DNA of 64,000 bases from Streptomyces marispadix. GTDB taxonomy: Bacteria; Actinomycetota; Actinomycetes; Streptomycetales; Streptomycetaceae. The first letter of the stretch is position 1; each line of letters begins with the position of its first letter. The position numbers and the translations under genes are program-made. Positions 43,062 through 51,731 of the stretch are shown here, in pieces. The notes beneath the pieces are model-generated. The model worked only from the letters and a program-made list of their open reading frames with translations, was not told the origin of the DNA and searched no databases. The stretch spans positions 62,001-126,000 of the forward strand of contig NZ_JAKWJU010000002.1 in assembly GCF_022524345.1 (NCBI RefSeq), given 5' to 3'.

Positions 43062-44906
43062 TCAAGAGAGCGTAAGGGCTGGTGCGTACATGTCCATCCA
43101 CCGGGCCAGATCGAGGGTGTGCTCAAGGCCGTGCCTGCGGCCGGGGGTGATCCGCGCGGTGTCCGCTTCCACGGCGTCCCGGAGCCAGCGGCGGCTGACG
43201 AGCCCGAACACCGGGTGCGAGGGAGCGGCCAGTACGTCCGCGGCGGCCTTCTGCACGGCGACGAGGTACTCCGGGTCCTGCGTCGACGGGTAGGGGCTCT
43301 TGACCCGGTCGTAGACGGAGCGCGGCAGCACGTCCGCGGTGGCCTCGCGCAGCAGGCTCTTCTCCCTGCCGTCGAAGGACTTCAGGCTCCACGGGGTGTT
43401 GTAGACGTACTCGACGAGCCGGTGGTCGCAGAAGGGCACGCGGACCTCCAGGCCCACGGCCATGCTGGCGCGGTCCTTGCGGTCGAGGAGCACCCGTACG
43501 AAGCGGGTCAGGTGCAGATGGCAGATCTTGCGCATGCGGAACTCGAAGTCGCTCTCGCCGTCGAGCCGTTCGATGCCGCGGACGGCGTCGTCGTAGCCGT
43601 CCTGGATGTAGGACTCCAGGTCGAGGACCTTGCGGGCCTCCTCGGTGAGGAAGTCGCCCTGTTCCCCGGCCATCTCCCTCATCCGCACCAGCCATGGGAA
43701 CGCGTCTGACTGCTGCGCCAGCGGGTCGAAGAACTGCTTGTAGCCGCCGAATACCTCGTCGGCGGACTCTCCGGAGAGCGCCACCGTCGAGTGCTCGCGT
43801 ATCGCCTTGAACAGCAGATACAGGGAGGTGTCGAGGTCGCCGAAGCCCATGGGCAGGTCGCGCGCCCGTATCATCGCCGACCGCAGCGCGGGGTCGGCGA
43901 GTTCGGCCGAGCTGAGGACGATGTCCTCGTGCTGTGTGGCCGCGCTGCGGGCCACGTCGTGCACGAAGGGACCGTCCGGGGTGTCGCGCAGTGCGTCGGC
44001 CACGAAGTTCTCCGTGTGGCCCACGAAGTCGACGGCGAAGCTGCGTACGCTCTCGCCGGACGCCGCGAGCCTCCGCGCGGCCATGCCGGTCAGCGCCGAG
44101 GAGTCGAGGCCGCCGGAGAGCAGGGTGCAGCGCGGTACGTCGGCGACGAGCTGACGGTCGACGATGTCGTCCAGCAGCTCGCGTACGCGGGCGACGGTGG
44201 TGTCCTGGTCGTCCGTGTGGGGCCGGGTCTCCAGGGTCCAGTAGCGGGTGGTGCGGATGCCGCTGTGGTCCACGGTGACGACGGTGCCCGGCTCGACCTC
44301 GCGCATGCCGTCCCAGATCGCGTGCCCGGGCGTCTTGATGAAGGTGAACAGTTCGCGCAGCCCGTCGGCGCCGACCGCGGCCCGTGCCAGCGGGTTGGCG
44401 AGGATCGCCTTGGGCTCCGACCCGAAGAGCACGCCGTCTTCGGTCGGGTAGTAGTAGAGCGGCTTGATGCCCATGCGGTCGCGGATCAGCACCAGCCGGC
44501 GCTCGCGCTCGTCCCAGATCGCGAACGCGTACATGCCGTTGAGGCGTTCGGCCACCGCCGCGCCCCACTCCAGATATCCGCGCAGCACGACCTCGGTGTC
44601 GGATGCGGTGGTGAACCGGTGTCCCCTGCCGCGCAGTTCGGCGCGCAGCGACTCGTAGTTGTAGCTCTCCCCCGAATACACCATGGCCGCGCTGTTCCCC
44701 GGCGACGCCTCGGCGGCCATGGGCTGGCGTCCTCCGGGGAGGTCGATGACGGCGAGCCTGCGGTGCCCGAGGGCGGCCGGGCCCGCGATCCACGTGCCGC
44801 TGTCGTCGGGCCCGCGGCAGGCCATCGTCTCCGTCATCGCCTCGACGGTCTCGCGTTCACGCGTCAGGTCGCGGTCGAACGAGACCCAGCCGGCGATTCC
44901 GCACAT
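43062..44906 (-). CDS. asnB: Asparagine synthase (glutamine-hydrolysing)
   Basis: 614 residues. N-terminal class II amidotransferase with Cys2 exposed after Met removal (MCGIAGW), RGPDDSGTW and GHRRLAVIDL, and Asn/Gln-binding YSGESYNYESLRAEL; C-terminal synthetase with the ATP-pyrophosphatase loop LLSGGLDSSALTG near 350. Transfers glutamine amide nitrogen to aspartate. Actinobacterial asnB paralogues are also used for cell-wall or natural-product amidation, so the exact acceptor is not certain. GGGAGAGAG ribosome site. An inverted repeat lies 47-63 bp upstream. Confidence 0.93.
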   Translation of the reverse strand: MCGIAGWVSFDRDLTRERETVEAMTETMACRGPDDSGTWIAGPAALGHRRLAVIDLPGGRQPMAAEASPGNSAAMVYSGESYNYESLRAELRGRGHRFTTASDTEVVLRGYLEWGAAVAERLNGMYAFAIWDERERRLVLIRDRMGIKPLYYYPTEDGVLFGSEPKAILANPLARAAVGADGLRELFTFIKTPGHAIWDGMREVEPGTVVTVDHSGIRTTRYWTLETRPHTDDQDTTVARVRELLDDIVDRQLVADVPRCTLLSGGLDSSALTGMAARRLAASGESVRSFAVDFVGHTENFVADALRDTPDGPFVHDVARSAATQHEDIVLSSAELADPALRSAMIRARDLPMGFGDLDTSLYLLFKAIREHSTVALSGESADEVFGGYKQFFDPLAQQSDAFPWLVRMREMAGEQGDFLTEEARKVLDLESYIQDGYDDAVRGIERLDGESDFEFRMRKICHLHLTRFVRVLLDRKDRASMAVGLEVRVPFCDHRLVEYVYNTPWSLKSFDGREKSLLREATADVLPRSVYDRVKSPYPSTQDPEYLVAVQKAAADVLAAPSHPVFGLVSRRWLRDAVEADTARITPGRRHGLEHTLDLARWMDMYAPALTLS

Positions 44907-44952
44907 GCTCTCTCTCCCAGTCCGGGCCGGCGGCGGCCTACCCCGGTCAAAC

Positions 44953-44969
44953 AGTTGTACCGGGCAACT
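44953..44969. promoter_or_regulatory. Inverted repeat upstream of asnB
   Basis: AGTTG-TACCGGG-CAACT, 47 bp before the asnB ATG. Arms of this type are often bound by MarR-like regulators. No MarR gene is nearby. Confidence 0.35.
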
Positions 44970-45071
44970 ACCCTGACCCAGCGTCCCCCTTGTCCGTTGC
45001 CTCGGTCAACCTTGTCCGATGATCTTCGGCCACGAGTACGAGTCGGGCGGGGAGCACGCTCACACTCCGGC

Positions 45072-46643
45072 TCAGGTGCCGCCCGTTCCGGTTCCGCTCT
45101 CCGTGCCGGTACCGGCCTCCGCCGCCTCCCCGGTCGTACGGCCCACCGCCAAATCGCGCGGGCGCCCCCGCTGATAGAGCAGCACCGTCACGATCAGGCC
45201 CGCGCCGAACAGTCCGGCCGCGCACCAGTACGCGATCGCGTAGCTGTAGACGTTCGCCCGCGCGATCAGATCCGGGGTCCGCGGATGGGTGCTCACGTAC
45301 TCGGTGACGGCGTTGGCGGCCACCGTGTTCAGCAGGGCCGTACCGACCGAACCGCCCACCTGCTGCATGGTGTTGACGGTCGCGGAGGCCACGCCCTGGT
45401 CCCGTTTGACGACGCCCAGCGTGGCGAGGCTCATCGCGGACGGCATGACCAGGCCCAGCCCCACGCCCATAATCAGCAGCGGCGGCAGCACATGAGCGGC
45501 GTAGCCACTGTGCAGGCTCAGCGCGGTCAGCCAGGCCATCCCCGCCCCGGCGAGCCCCATGCCCGTCGGCACCACCGGCTTCGGCCCGATGCGCGGGATC
45601 AGTACGTTCGTCGAGAGCTGCGCCGTCGCCATCAGCGCGCCCACCATCGGCAGGAAGGACAGCCCGGTCCGCACGGGCGAGTAGCCGAGCGTGCGCTGCA
45701 AGTAGTACGTCACGAAGAGGAAGACGCCGAAGATGCCCGCGCCCGCGATGAAGACGCTGATGAACGACGCCGCCCGGTTGCGGTCCCGGACCACGCGCGG
45801 AGGCAGCAGCGGTGCCTCGGTGCGCGACTCGTGCACGACGAAGGCCGCGAGGAGCAGCCCGCTCAGGGTGAGCGCTCCCCAGCACCGCCAGTCGCCCCAG
45901 CTCTCGGTGTCGGCGCTGGAGAAGCCGTAGACCAGGCAGAACAGTCCGCCGGCGACGAGTGCCGCGCCCGGCAGGTCGAGCCGCGGGCGGACGGACGGGC
46001 GATGCGGCGGCAGGATGGCCATGCCGCAGAGAACGCCCACGGCGGCGATGACGACGTTCACATACAGCGTCCAGCGCCAGGTCAGGTGCTCGGTGAGGAC
46101 GCCGCCCAGCAGCAGCCCGATCGCGCCGCCCGATCCGGCGATGGCGCCGAAGACGCCGAACGCCCTTGAGCGCTCGCGTGGTTGTGTGAACGTGGTCGTC
46201 AGCAGCGACAGCGCGGACGGTGCGAGGACCGCGCCGAACATGCCCTGTAGCGCCCTGGCGCCCACCAGCGCCGTGAAGCTTCCGGCGGCGCCGCCCAGCG
46301 CGGAGGCGGCACCGAATCCGATGAGGCCCGTCACGAAGGTCCTGCGCCGCCCGATGAGATCGGCCAGCCGCCCGCCGAGCAGCAGCAGACTGCCGAAGGC
46401 CAGGGTGTAGGCGGTGATGATCCACTGGCGGCCGTCGTTGGAGAAGCCGAGGTCACGCTGTGTGGACGGAAGCGCGATGTTCACGATCGTCGCGTCGAGG
46501 ACCACCATGAGCTGCGCCAGTCCGATCACCGTCAGCGCCCACCAGCGGTGGGGGGTGTGGTCCTCCTCGCCGGTACGGGCCTCGGGAGCGGGCCCGGGGT
46601 CTCCGCCGGAACCGGGAGGCGGACCGTCCGGTCTGGAGGGCAT
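45072..46643 (-). CDS. MFS drug exporter of the DHA2 (EmrB/QacA) type
   Basis: 523 residues, 14 predicted helices. MVVLDATIVNIALPSTQRDLGFS (helix 1 with the acidic residue and motif D1), GGRLADLIGRRRTF (motif A), GSGGAIGLLLGGVLT (motif C, antiporter) and QVGGSVGTALLNTV late in the protein. Proton-driven export of hydrophobic drugs or metabolites. The ends are low-complexity (PPPGSGGDPGPAPE; GTGTESGTGTGG). No regulator gene adjoins. Confidence 0.92.
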   Translation of the reverse strand: MPSRPDGPPPGSGGDPGPAPEARTGEEDHTPHRWWALTVIGLAQLMVVLDATIVNIALPSTQRDLGFSNDGRQWIITAYTLAFGSLLLLGGRLADLIGRRRTFVTGLIGFGAASALGGAAGSFTALVGARALQGMFGAVLAPSALSLLTTTFTQPRERSRAFGVFGAIAGSGGAIGLLLGGVLTEHLTWRWTLYVNVVIAAVGVLCGMAILPPHRPSVRPRLDLPGAALVAGGLFCLVYGFSSADTESWGDWRCWGALTLSGLLLAAFVVHESRTEAPLLPPRVVRDRNRAASFISVFIAGAGIFGVFLFVTYYLQRTLGYSPVRTGLSFLPMVGALMATAQLSTNVLIPRIGPKPVVPTGMGLAGAGMAWLTALSLHSGYAAHVLPPLLIMGVGLGLVMPSAMSLATLGVVKRDQGVASATVNTMQQVGGSVGTALLNTVAANAVTEYVSTHPRTPDLIARANVYSYAIAYWCAAGLFGAGLIVTVLLYQRGRPRDLAVGRTTGEAAEAGTGTESGTGTGGT

Positions 46644-46802
46644 CGACGGACCTCTCGGCTCAAGGGCTGTCGGGACGCGGACGCTGAGATCTTCTCGTCA
46701 CGTTATGTCCGTATTCCGGGTGCCGCAAAAGATCAGCGGCGGCGCGAGGCCGGCGCTGCGGCGCCGCCCTGACGGTGCGGCCGTGAGGGCCCGGGCCAGG
46801 TC

Positions 46803-47429
46803 TCAGGCGCCGCCGTACGCCTCGCCGCCGACCGTGAGGCGGGCCGTGCCTGCCGTGGTGTCCGCGAGCCAGCCGCGGAAGGCGTCGAGTTCCGCCTCGG
46901 GCAGCCCCAGCTCGATGCTCACCTGCGCCCCGTAGGTGACGTCGCGTACCGAACGGCCGCTGGAGCGCAGGTCGTTCTCGAGTCTGCCCGCGCGTGCGTG
47001 GTCGGTGGTGACCGTCACCAGGCGGTAGCGCTGCCGCACGGTGGTGCCGACCGCGTCCAGCGCCGCGCCTACGGCGCCGCCGTAGGCGCGGATCAGCCCG
47101 CCGGCACCCAGCTTCGTACCGCCGAAGTAGCGGGTGACGACGGCGACCGCGCAGCGCACGCCGCGTCGCATGAGCATCTGGAGCATGGGCAGGCCCGCGG
47201 TGCCGCCCGGCTCGCCGTCGTCGTCGGACTTCTGGAGGCCGCCGTCCGCGCCGACGACGTACGCCCAGCAGTTGTGCGTCGCTCCCGGGTGCTGCGCGCG
47301 CACCCGCGCGACGAAGGCCCTGGCCTCCTCCTCGGTGTCCGCCGGGGCGAGGGCGCATACGAACCGCGACCGCGAGACCTCCGTCTCGTGCACGCCCTCA
47401 CCGGCGACGGTCACGTACTGCTCTGGCAT
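46803..47429 (-). CDS. YigZ/IMPACT family protein
   Basis: 208 residues. N-terminal UPF0029 domain (about 15-130; SRFVCALAPADTEEEARAFV, HPGATHNCWAYVVG, DDDGEPGGTAGLPMLQML, TRYFGGTKLGAGGLIRAYGG) and C-terminal DUF1949 ferredoxin-like domain (about 140-200). The bacterial role is unclear; eukaryotic IMPACT regulates Gcn2. ATG with a -10 element (TAGGGT) six nt upstream and no ribosome site, so leaderless. Confidence 0.93.
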   Translation of the reverse strand: MPEQYVTVAGEGVHETEVSRSRFVCALAPADTEEEARAFVARVRAQHPGATHNCWAYVVGADGGLQKSDDDGEPGGTAGLPMLQMLMRRGVRCAVAVVTRYFGGTKLGAGGLIRAYGGAVGAALDAVGTTVRQRYRLVTVTTDHARAGRLENDLRSSGRSVRDVTYGAQVSIELGLPEAELDAFRGWLADTTAGTARLTVGGEAYGGA

Positions 47430-47435
47430 ACGGGC

Positions 47436-47441
47436 ACCCTA
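47436..47441 (-). promoter_or_regulatory. -10 element of a leaderless promoter (YigZ gene)
   Basis: TAGGGT on the minus strand, 6 nt before the ATG at 47429, which places the expected transcription start at the A of the ATG. Confidence 0.5.
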
Positions 47442-47541
47442 CGCGGGCGGCGCGAAGGCCCGGCCCCGGCCGCCGCCGGTCCGTATGCGGCTGCGTGCCC
47501 GTACGGGAATGGCCGGGCGGGTCCGGCTCGTTGGGGAGGTC

Positions 47542-47946
47542 ATGTACGCGGACGCACAGACGGTACGAGAAATCCTGACCGAGTCGGGCGACACCTGGGC
47601 GGTGGTGGGCCTGTCCACGAACCGCGCCCGCGCGGCGTACGGCGTCGCGGACGTCCTGAAGCGCTTCGGCAAGCGCGTGGTCCCGGTGCACCCCAAGGCG
47701 GAGACCGTGCACGGCGAGCGGGGCTACGCCACGCTGGCGGACATCCCCTTCCCCGTGGACGTCGTCGACGTCTTCGTCAACTCCGAACTCGCGGGCCCGG
47801 TCGCGGACGAGGCCGTGGAGATCGGCGCGAAGGCGGTCTGGTTCCAGCTCGGCGTGATCGACGAGGCCGCGTACGAACGGACGCGAGCGGCGGGCCTGGA
47901 GATGGTGATGGACCGCTGTCCGGCCATCGAGATCCCGAAACTGTGA
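47542..47946 (+). CDS. CoA-binding domain protein
   Basis: 134 residues, complete. ATG 47542 with TTGGGGAGG upstream. Rossmann-like CoA-binding fold of the YccU family: VVGLSTNRARAAYGVADVLKRFG, VVPVHPKAETVHGE, VDVFVNSELAGPVADEAV, KAVWFQLGVIDEAAYERTRAAGLEMVMDRCPAIE. Function unknown; small stand-alone members bind CoA or acyl-CoA. Divergent from the YigZ gene. Confidence 0.93.
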   Translation: MYADAQTVREILTESGDTWAVVGLSTNRARAAYGVADVLKRFGKRVVPVHPKAETVHGERGYATLADIPFPVDVVDVFVNSELAGPVADEAVEIGAKAVWFQLGVIDEAAYERTRAAGLEMVMDRCPAIEIPKL

Positions 47947-47969
47947 TGAGAGGCGGAGCCCGGCGCCGC

Positions 47970-47975
47970 TATGGT
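47970..47975 (+). promoter_or_regulatory. -10 element of a leaderless promoter (GNAT gene)
   Basis: TATGGT followed by exactly 8 nt and the GTG start at 47984, the spacing also seen before the SGNH, purB and matA-like genes. Confidence 0.5.
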
Positions 47976-47983
47976 GCGTCGCC

Positions 47984-48490
47984 GTGATCACGACGCGTAT
48001 GGCCGTCCCCGCCGACGCACCCGAGCTGGTGCGGCTGCGGCGGCTGATGTTCCTCGGCATGGACGGACGGGACGAGCCGGGCCCGTGGGAGCGGGACGCC
48101 GAGCGCATGGCCCGCCGGGCACTGCACGGCGGCGACGGCGGCGCGGGGCGGCTGGGCGCCTTCGTGGTGGACGGCGACGAGGCGGGGCCGCCGCATCTGG
48201 CGGCCTGCGCGGTGGGCAGCGTCGAGGAGCGGCTGCCCGCGCCGAAGCATCCCGCCGGGCGCTTCGGCTTCGTCTTCAACGTGTGCACGGACGAGCGCTA
48301 CCGGGGGCGCGGCTATGCGCGGGCGACGACCGAGGCGCTGCTGGAGTGGTTCGCCGGTCACGGTGTGACCAGGGTCGACCTCCATGCCAGCGGGGACGCG
48401 GAGCGTCTGTACCGGTCGATGGGCTTCGCCGAGCACTCGACCGCCCTCTCCCTGGACCTTTCGGGGCGCGGCCGGGCGACGGGCGTCTGA
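47984..48490 (+). CDS. GNAT family N-acetyltransferase
   Basis: 168 residues, single GNAT domain. Motif A VCTDERYRGRGYARATTEALLEWF (acetyl-CoA pyrophosphate loop RGRGYA) at about 103-126 and motif B region VDLHASGDAERLYRSMGFAEHS. GTG start, probably leaderless. Acceptor unknown. Follows the CoA-binding gene by 37 bp. Confidence 0.92.
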   Translation: MITTRMAVPADAPELVRLRRLMFLGMDGRDEPGPWERDAERMARRALHGGDGGAGRLGAFVVDGDEAGPPHLAACAVGSVEERLPAPKHPAGRFGFVFNVCTDERYRGRGYARATTEALLEWFAGHGVTRVDLHASGDAERLYRSMGFAEHSTALSLDLSGRGRATGV

Positions 48491-48594
48491 GCGGCGGCTC
48501 GGCCGCCATCACGTCCGAACTCCCTTGCGCCGGGCAGCAGTTGCGCAACGGGAGGCGCCGGTGGCGAAGCCGTACGCCGGGACTGCGGGCCTCG

Positions 48595-49146
48595 TCAGAC
48601 GCCCAGGCCCTCCAGGACGACCGCGCCGGGCAGCGCCGCCAGCGCCTTGCCGGGGACGATCAGCTTGCCCCGGCGGCGTCCGCTGCCGATCAGCGTCCAT
48701 TCCAGAGCGGCGACCGATGCGTCGATCAGCAGCGGCCAGCCTGCGGGAAGCCCGATCGGCGTGATACCGCCGTACTCCATCCCCGTCTCCTCTACGGCGG
48801 TGCCCATGGGCGCGAACGATGCCTTGCGGGCGTCGAGTCGGCGCCGCACCGTGCCGTTGACGTCGACTCGGGTCGTGGAGAGCACGACGCATGCGGCGAG
48901 CGTGCGCTCCCCTCCGCGCTTCGCGGCGACGACCACGCAGTTGGCCGAGGTGCCGACGAGGTCCTCGCCGTAGTGCTCGACGAACACGGCGGTGTCGGCC
49001 TTCTCCGGGTCGGTGTCGACGTAGAGGAGCTGATCGGCGGGAGGTGTGCCCGTCCACGCCCGGATCGCCTCGGCCGCCGGACCGTCGAAGTGGCCGACGC
49101 CGGCGGCTGGTTCGGCCGAGTCGAAGTTCCCGATGGGTGCGCGCAT
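48595..49146 (-). CDS. YbaK/EbsC-type aminoacyl-tRNA deacylase-like protein
   Basis: 183 residues with a prolyl-tRNA-editing (YbaK) domain: DLVGTSANCVVVAAKRGGE near 65-83 and GMEYGGITPIGLPAGWPLLID near 124-144, the latter being the substrate-pocket motif. Family members clear mischarged tRNA. ATG 49146 is taken as start; GTG 49155 would add three residues. Two 17-bp tandem repeats lie just upstream. The specific tRNA is unknown. Confidence 0.88.
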   Translation of the reverse strand: MRAPIGNFDSAEPAAGVGHFDGPAAEAIRAWTGTPPADQLLYVDTDPEKADTAVFVEHYGEDLVGTSANCVVVAAKRGGERTLAACVVLSTTRVDVNGTVRRRLDARKASFAPMGTAVEETGMEYGGITPIGLPAGWPLLIDASVAALEWTLIGSGRRRGKLIVPGKALAALPGAVVLEGLGV

Positions 49147-49153
49147 GCGCCGC

Positions 49154-49187
49154 ACGCTAACACCGGCTGCACGCTAGCACCGGCTTC
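49154..49187. repeat. 17-bp tandem repeat upstream of the YbaK gene
   Basis: ACGCTAACACCGGCTGC and ACGCTAGCACCGGCTTC, head to tail. Each copy reads TAGCGT or a close form on the minus strand, resembling a -10 hexamer, so the duplication may have doubled a promoter element. Confidence 0.5.
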
Positions 49188-49231
49188 GGATGAGGGAGCA
49201 CCGCCGGCACCGCGCGGGAAGGCGGCGGACG

Positions 49232-49819
49232 TCAGCGGGGCGCGGGCACGGAGATGGCCATGGTCATCTCGACCGGTTCACCGGCCTCGTTGCGGTAGCC
49301 GTGCTCCACACCGGCCTCGAAGGACGCCGAAGTCCCCGCGGGCACCTCGTAGTCCACACCCTCGACGCTCAACGTCAGCCGCCCGGCCCGTACATGGACC
49401 AGCTCGGTGGTGCCTGCCGGGTGCGGGTCGGAACTGCTGCCGTCGCCGGGCATCAGCCGCCATGCCCAAAGCTCCAGCGGTCCGGGCGACTCGGCGCCCG
49501 CGAGCAACGTGCTGTGGCTGCCCGCCTCCGTGGACCACAGCCGCACAGCCTGCTCCTGCGGCACGAGGCGCACCTGCGGTTCCTGGTCGAAGTCGAGCAG
49601 CGTGGTGATGCTCACCCCGAGCGCGTCGCCCACCTTCACGACCGTGCCCACGCTGGGGTTCGTACGGCCCTGCTCGATCTGGATGAGCATTCCCCGGCTC
49701 ACGCCGGCGCGGGCCGCGAGGGCGTCGAGGGTGTAGCCGCGCTCCTGGCGACGGCGCTTGAGATTGCGGGCCAGGGACTGCGTGAGGTGGTCGAGGTCCG
49801 TCACCGGGTCGTACACCAT
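49232..49819 (-). CDS. XRE-cupin transcriptional regulator
   Basis: 195 residues. N-terminal HTH_XRE (about 13-68; NLKRRRQERGYTLDALAARAGVSRGMLIQIEQGRTNPSV) and C-terminal cupin (about 110-190; TELVHVRAGRLTLSVEGVDYEVPAGTSASFEAG). Such proteins sense a small ligand through the cupin. Divergent from the EamA transporter with only 87 bp between them, so it probably controls that gene. Confidence 0.92.
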   Translation of the reverse strand: MVYDPVTDLDHLTQSLARNLKRRRQERGYTLDALAARAGVSRGMLIQIEQGRTNPSVGTVVKVGDALGVSITTLLDFDQEPQVRLVPQEQAVRLWSTEAGSHSTLLAGAESPGPLELWAWRLMPGDGSSSDPHPAGTTELVHVRAGRLTLSVEGVDYEVPAGTSASFEAGVEHGYRNEAGEPVEMTMAISVPAPR

Positions 49820-49830
49820 CCAATATTTTG

Positions 49831-49841
49831 ACTACCGTAGT
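49831..49841. promoter_or_regulatory. Palindrome in the XRE-EamA intergenic region
   Basis: ACTAC-C-GTAGT, 12 bp from the XRE start and 66 bp before the EamA gene; the flanking DNA is AT-rich. Candidate operator of the XRE-cupin protein. Confidence 0.4.
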
Positions 49842-49906
49842 TCAGTTTGCTGCACTAGTCTGAGCTGTACCGCACTGTTCACGTCACTGTACTGCGAGGT
49901 GTCCTG

Positions 49907-50776
49907 ATGACCGCCGTCCTGGCCTTGGTCACCAGCCTCATGTGGGGGTTCGCCGACTTCGGGGGCGGACTGCTGACCAGGCGCATGTCGGCGCTGACCG
50001 TCGTCGTGGTCTCACAGGCGCTGGCCGCCGCCGTACTCGGGGCGGTCGTCGTCGCCATGGGCGGCTGGAGCGAATGGGACGGCAGCCTGTGGTATGCGGC
50101 GGCTGCCGGAGTCGTCGGGCCGGTGGCGATGCTCGCGTTCTACAAGGCGCTCGCCCAGGGGCCGATGGGCGTGGTCTCGCCGCTCGCATCGCTTGCCGTC
50201 GTCGTCCCCGTCGCTGCCGGGCTCGCACTGGGCGAACGGCCGGGCTGGGTACAGGCGTTGGGCATCACCGTCGCCGTGGCCGGCGTGGTCCTCGCCGGAG
50301 GTCCTGAGCTGCGCGGCGCCCCCGTGCAGCGGCAGACGATCGCCCTCACGCTCGTCTCCGCGCTGGGCTTCGGCACGGTCATGGCGCTGATCGAGCACGC
50401 GAGCACCGGCACCGCGGCCGGGCTCTTCCTGGCGCTGTTCGTACAGCGCGTGTGCAACGTCGCGGTCGGCGGCGCCGCACTGTACGCACAGGTGCGGAGG
50501 GGCACACCCGCACTGCCTGCCGACGGCGGCCTGCGCGCGGTCGCGACGGCGCTTCCCGCCCTCGCCTTCGTGGGTCTCGCGGACGTCGCAGCCAACGGCA
50601 CGTACATGCTCGCCACCCAGTACGGGCCCGTGACCACGGCCGCCGTGCTCGCCTCGCTCTATCCCGTCGTCACCGCGCTCGCCGCACGCGGCGTGCTGAA
50701 GGAGAGGCTGCGGGCCGTACAGACGGCGGGGGCCGGTCTGGCGCTGGTGGGCACCGTGCTGCTGGCCTCTTCCTGA
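49907..50776 (+). CDS. EamA/DMT family transporter
   Basis: 289 residues, ten predicted helices made of two EamA repeats (about 1-135 and 145-288). GAGGTG ribosome site. SLMWGFADFGGGLLTRRMS and AFYKALAQGPMGVVSPLASL in repeat 1, LADVAANGTYMLATQYGPVTTAAVLASLYPVVTALAAR in repeat 2. Probably exports a metabolite or amino acid under control of the XRE-cupin neighbour. The stop codon lies inside a 23-bp tandem duplication. Confidence 0.92.
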   Translation: MTAVLALVTSLMWGFADFGGGLLTRRMSALTVVVVSQALAAAVLGAVVVAMGGWSEWDGSLWYAAAAGVVGPVAMLAFYKALAQGPMGVVSPLASLAVVVPVAAGLALGERPGWVQALGITVAVAGVVLAGGPELRGAPVQRQTIALTLVSALGFGTVMALIEHASTGTAAGLFLALFVQRVCNVAVGGAALYAQVRRGTPALPADGGLRAVATALPALAFVGLADVAANGTYMLATQYGPVTTAAVLASLYPVVTALAARGVLKERLRAVQTAGAGLALVGTVLLASS

Positions 50777-50813
50777 CGGGTCTTTCTCCCGCTTCCTGAC
50801 GGGCCTTTCTCCC
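50768..50813. repeat. 23-bp tandem duplication across the EamA stop codon
   Basis: CTTCCTGACGGGTCTTTCTC (first 20 of 23) at 50768-50790 is repeated at 50791-50813 with one change. Each copy holds a TGA and a CGGG-N7-CCCG mini-hairpin. It is followed by 9-bp repeats (CTGCTCGCC) at 50829-50857 that run into the end of the convergent gene. Confidence 0.75.
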
Positions 50814-50846
50814 GCGCCCGACGAGGCTCTGCTCGCCCTGCTCGCC

Positions 50847-51611
50847 CTACTCGCCCTCGCCTGCGGCCAGTTCGGAGACACCGAGCAGTTGCTCCGGCAC
50901 GGAGCCGCGTGCGGAGCCGTGCACGGAGGTGTCCCGCGCCGGTCCCGGTGCCGCCGTCCGCAGCGGAGGCTGCCAGCCGCGCTCGCCCTCCCAGCGGCGC
51001 ACGATCCGCGCGGGGGCACCGGCGACCACGGCGTGATCGGGCACCTCGCCCCGTACGACGGCTCCCGCCGCGACCACCACGTTCCTGCCCAGGCTCGCCC
51101 CCGGAAGGATCACCGCCCCGGCGCCGAGCCAGCTTCCGCGCCCGATCTCGACGGCGGCACTGCGCGGCCACTGCTTGCCGACCGGCTCATGGGGGTCGTC
51201 GTAGGAGTGGTTGGTGGAGGTGATGTAGACGTACGGACCGCAGTAGACGTCGTCGCCGAAGGTGACGGCCCCCTGCACATCGGCGATGACATGGCTGCCC
51301 CGGCCGAGCACGACTCCGTCGCCGAGCGTCACGAGCGGCTCGGGGCCGAGGTCCAGGCCCGGCAGCATGCCCGCGGCGAGAGTCACCTCCTGCCCGATCA
51401 CGCAGTGCTCCCCGAGTTCGATCCACTCCGTGCCGAAGAGCGTGCCCTGCGGGAACGCGAGCCGCGTCCCCGCCCCGATGCGGCGGAAGGCATACGGGCC
51501 CGGCCGCTCGGCGGTCACGGCCCCGGCGTACTGCGCCCGGCGCCAGACCCCGTGCACCGCACGGGAGGCGAGCGAAGCGAAGGCGCTGCGGATGGACGGC
51601 ACGGGCGTCAC
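50847..51611 (-). CDS. Left-handed beta-helix acyltransferase
   Basis: 254 residues. Hexapeptide repeats between about 60 and 215 (WIELGEHCVIGQEVTLAAG, VTLGDGVVLGRGSHVIADVQ, AVTFGDDVYCGPYVYITSTNHSYDD, VEIGRGSWLGAGAVILPGASLG). The His in STNHSYDDP is placed like the catalytic His of maltose/xenobiotic O-acetyltransferases. The acceptor may be a cell-surface sugar. The C-terminal 45 residues are non-conserved. Confidence 0.88.
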   Translation of the reverse strand: MTPVPSIRSAFASLASRAVHGVWRRAQYAGAVTAERPGPYAFRRIGAGTRLAFPQGTLFGTEWIELGEHCVIGQEVTLAAGMLPGLDLGPEPLVTLGDGVVLGRGSHVIADVQGAVTFGDDVYCGPYVYITSTNHSYDDPHEPVGKQWPRSAAVEIGRGSWLGAGAVILPGASLGRNVVVAAGAVVRGEVPDHAVVAGAPARIVRRWEGERGWQPPLRTAAPGPARDTSVHGSARGSVPEQLLGVSELAAGEGE

Positions 51612-51731
51612 GGTAGTCCGCCGGTGCCTCCGCGGGACCCGTGGACCCCTGTGATCTTCCGCCCACCCATCGCATACGGTTCACGGAGGGGCCGGTGACG
51701 ATCCGGCCGGGAAGCGAGCGGAGACAAGACG

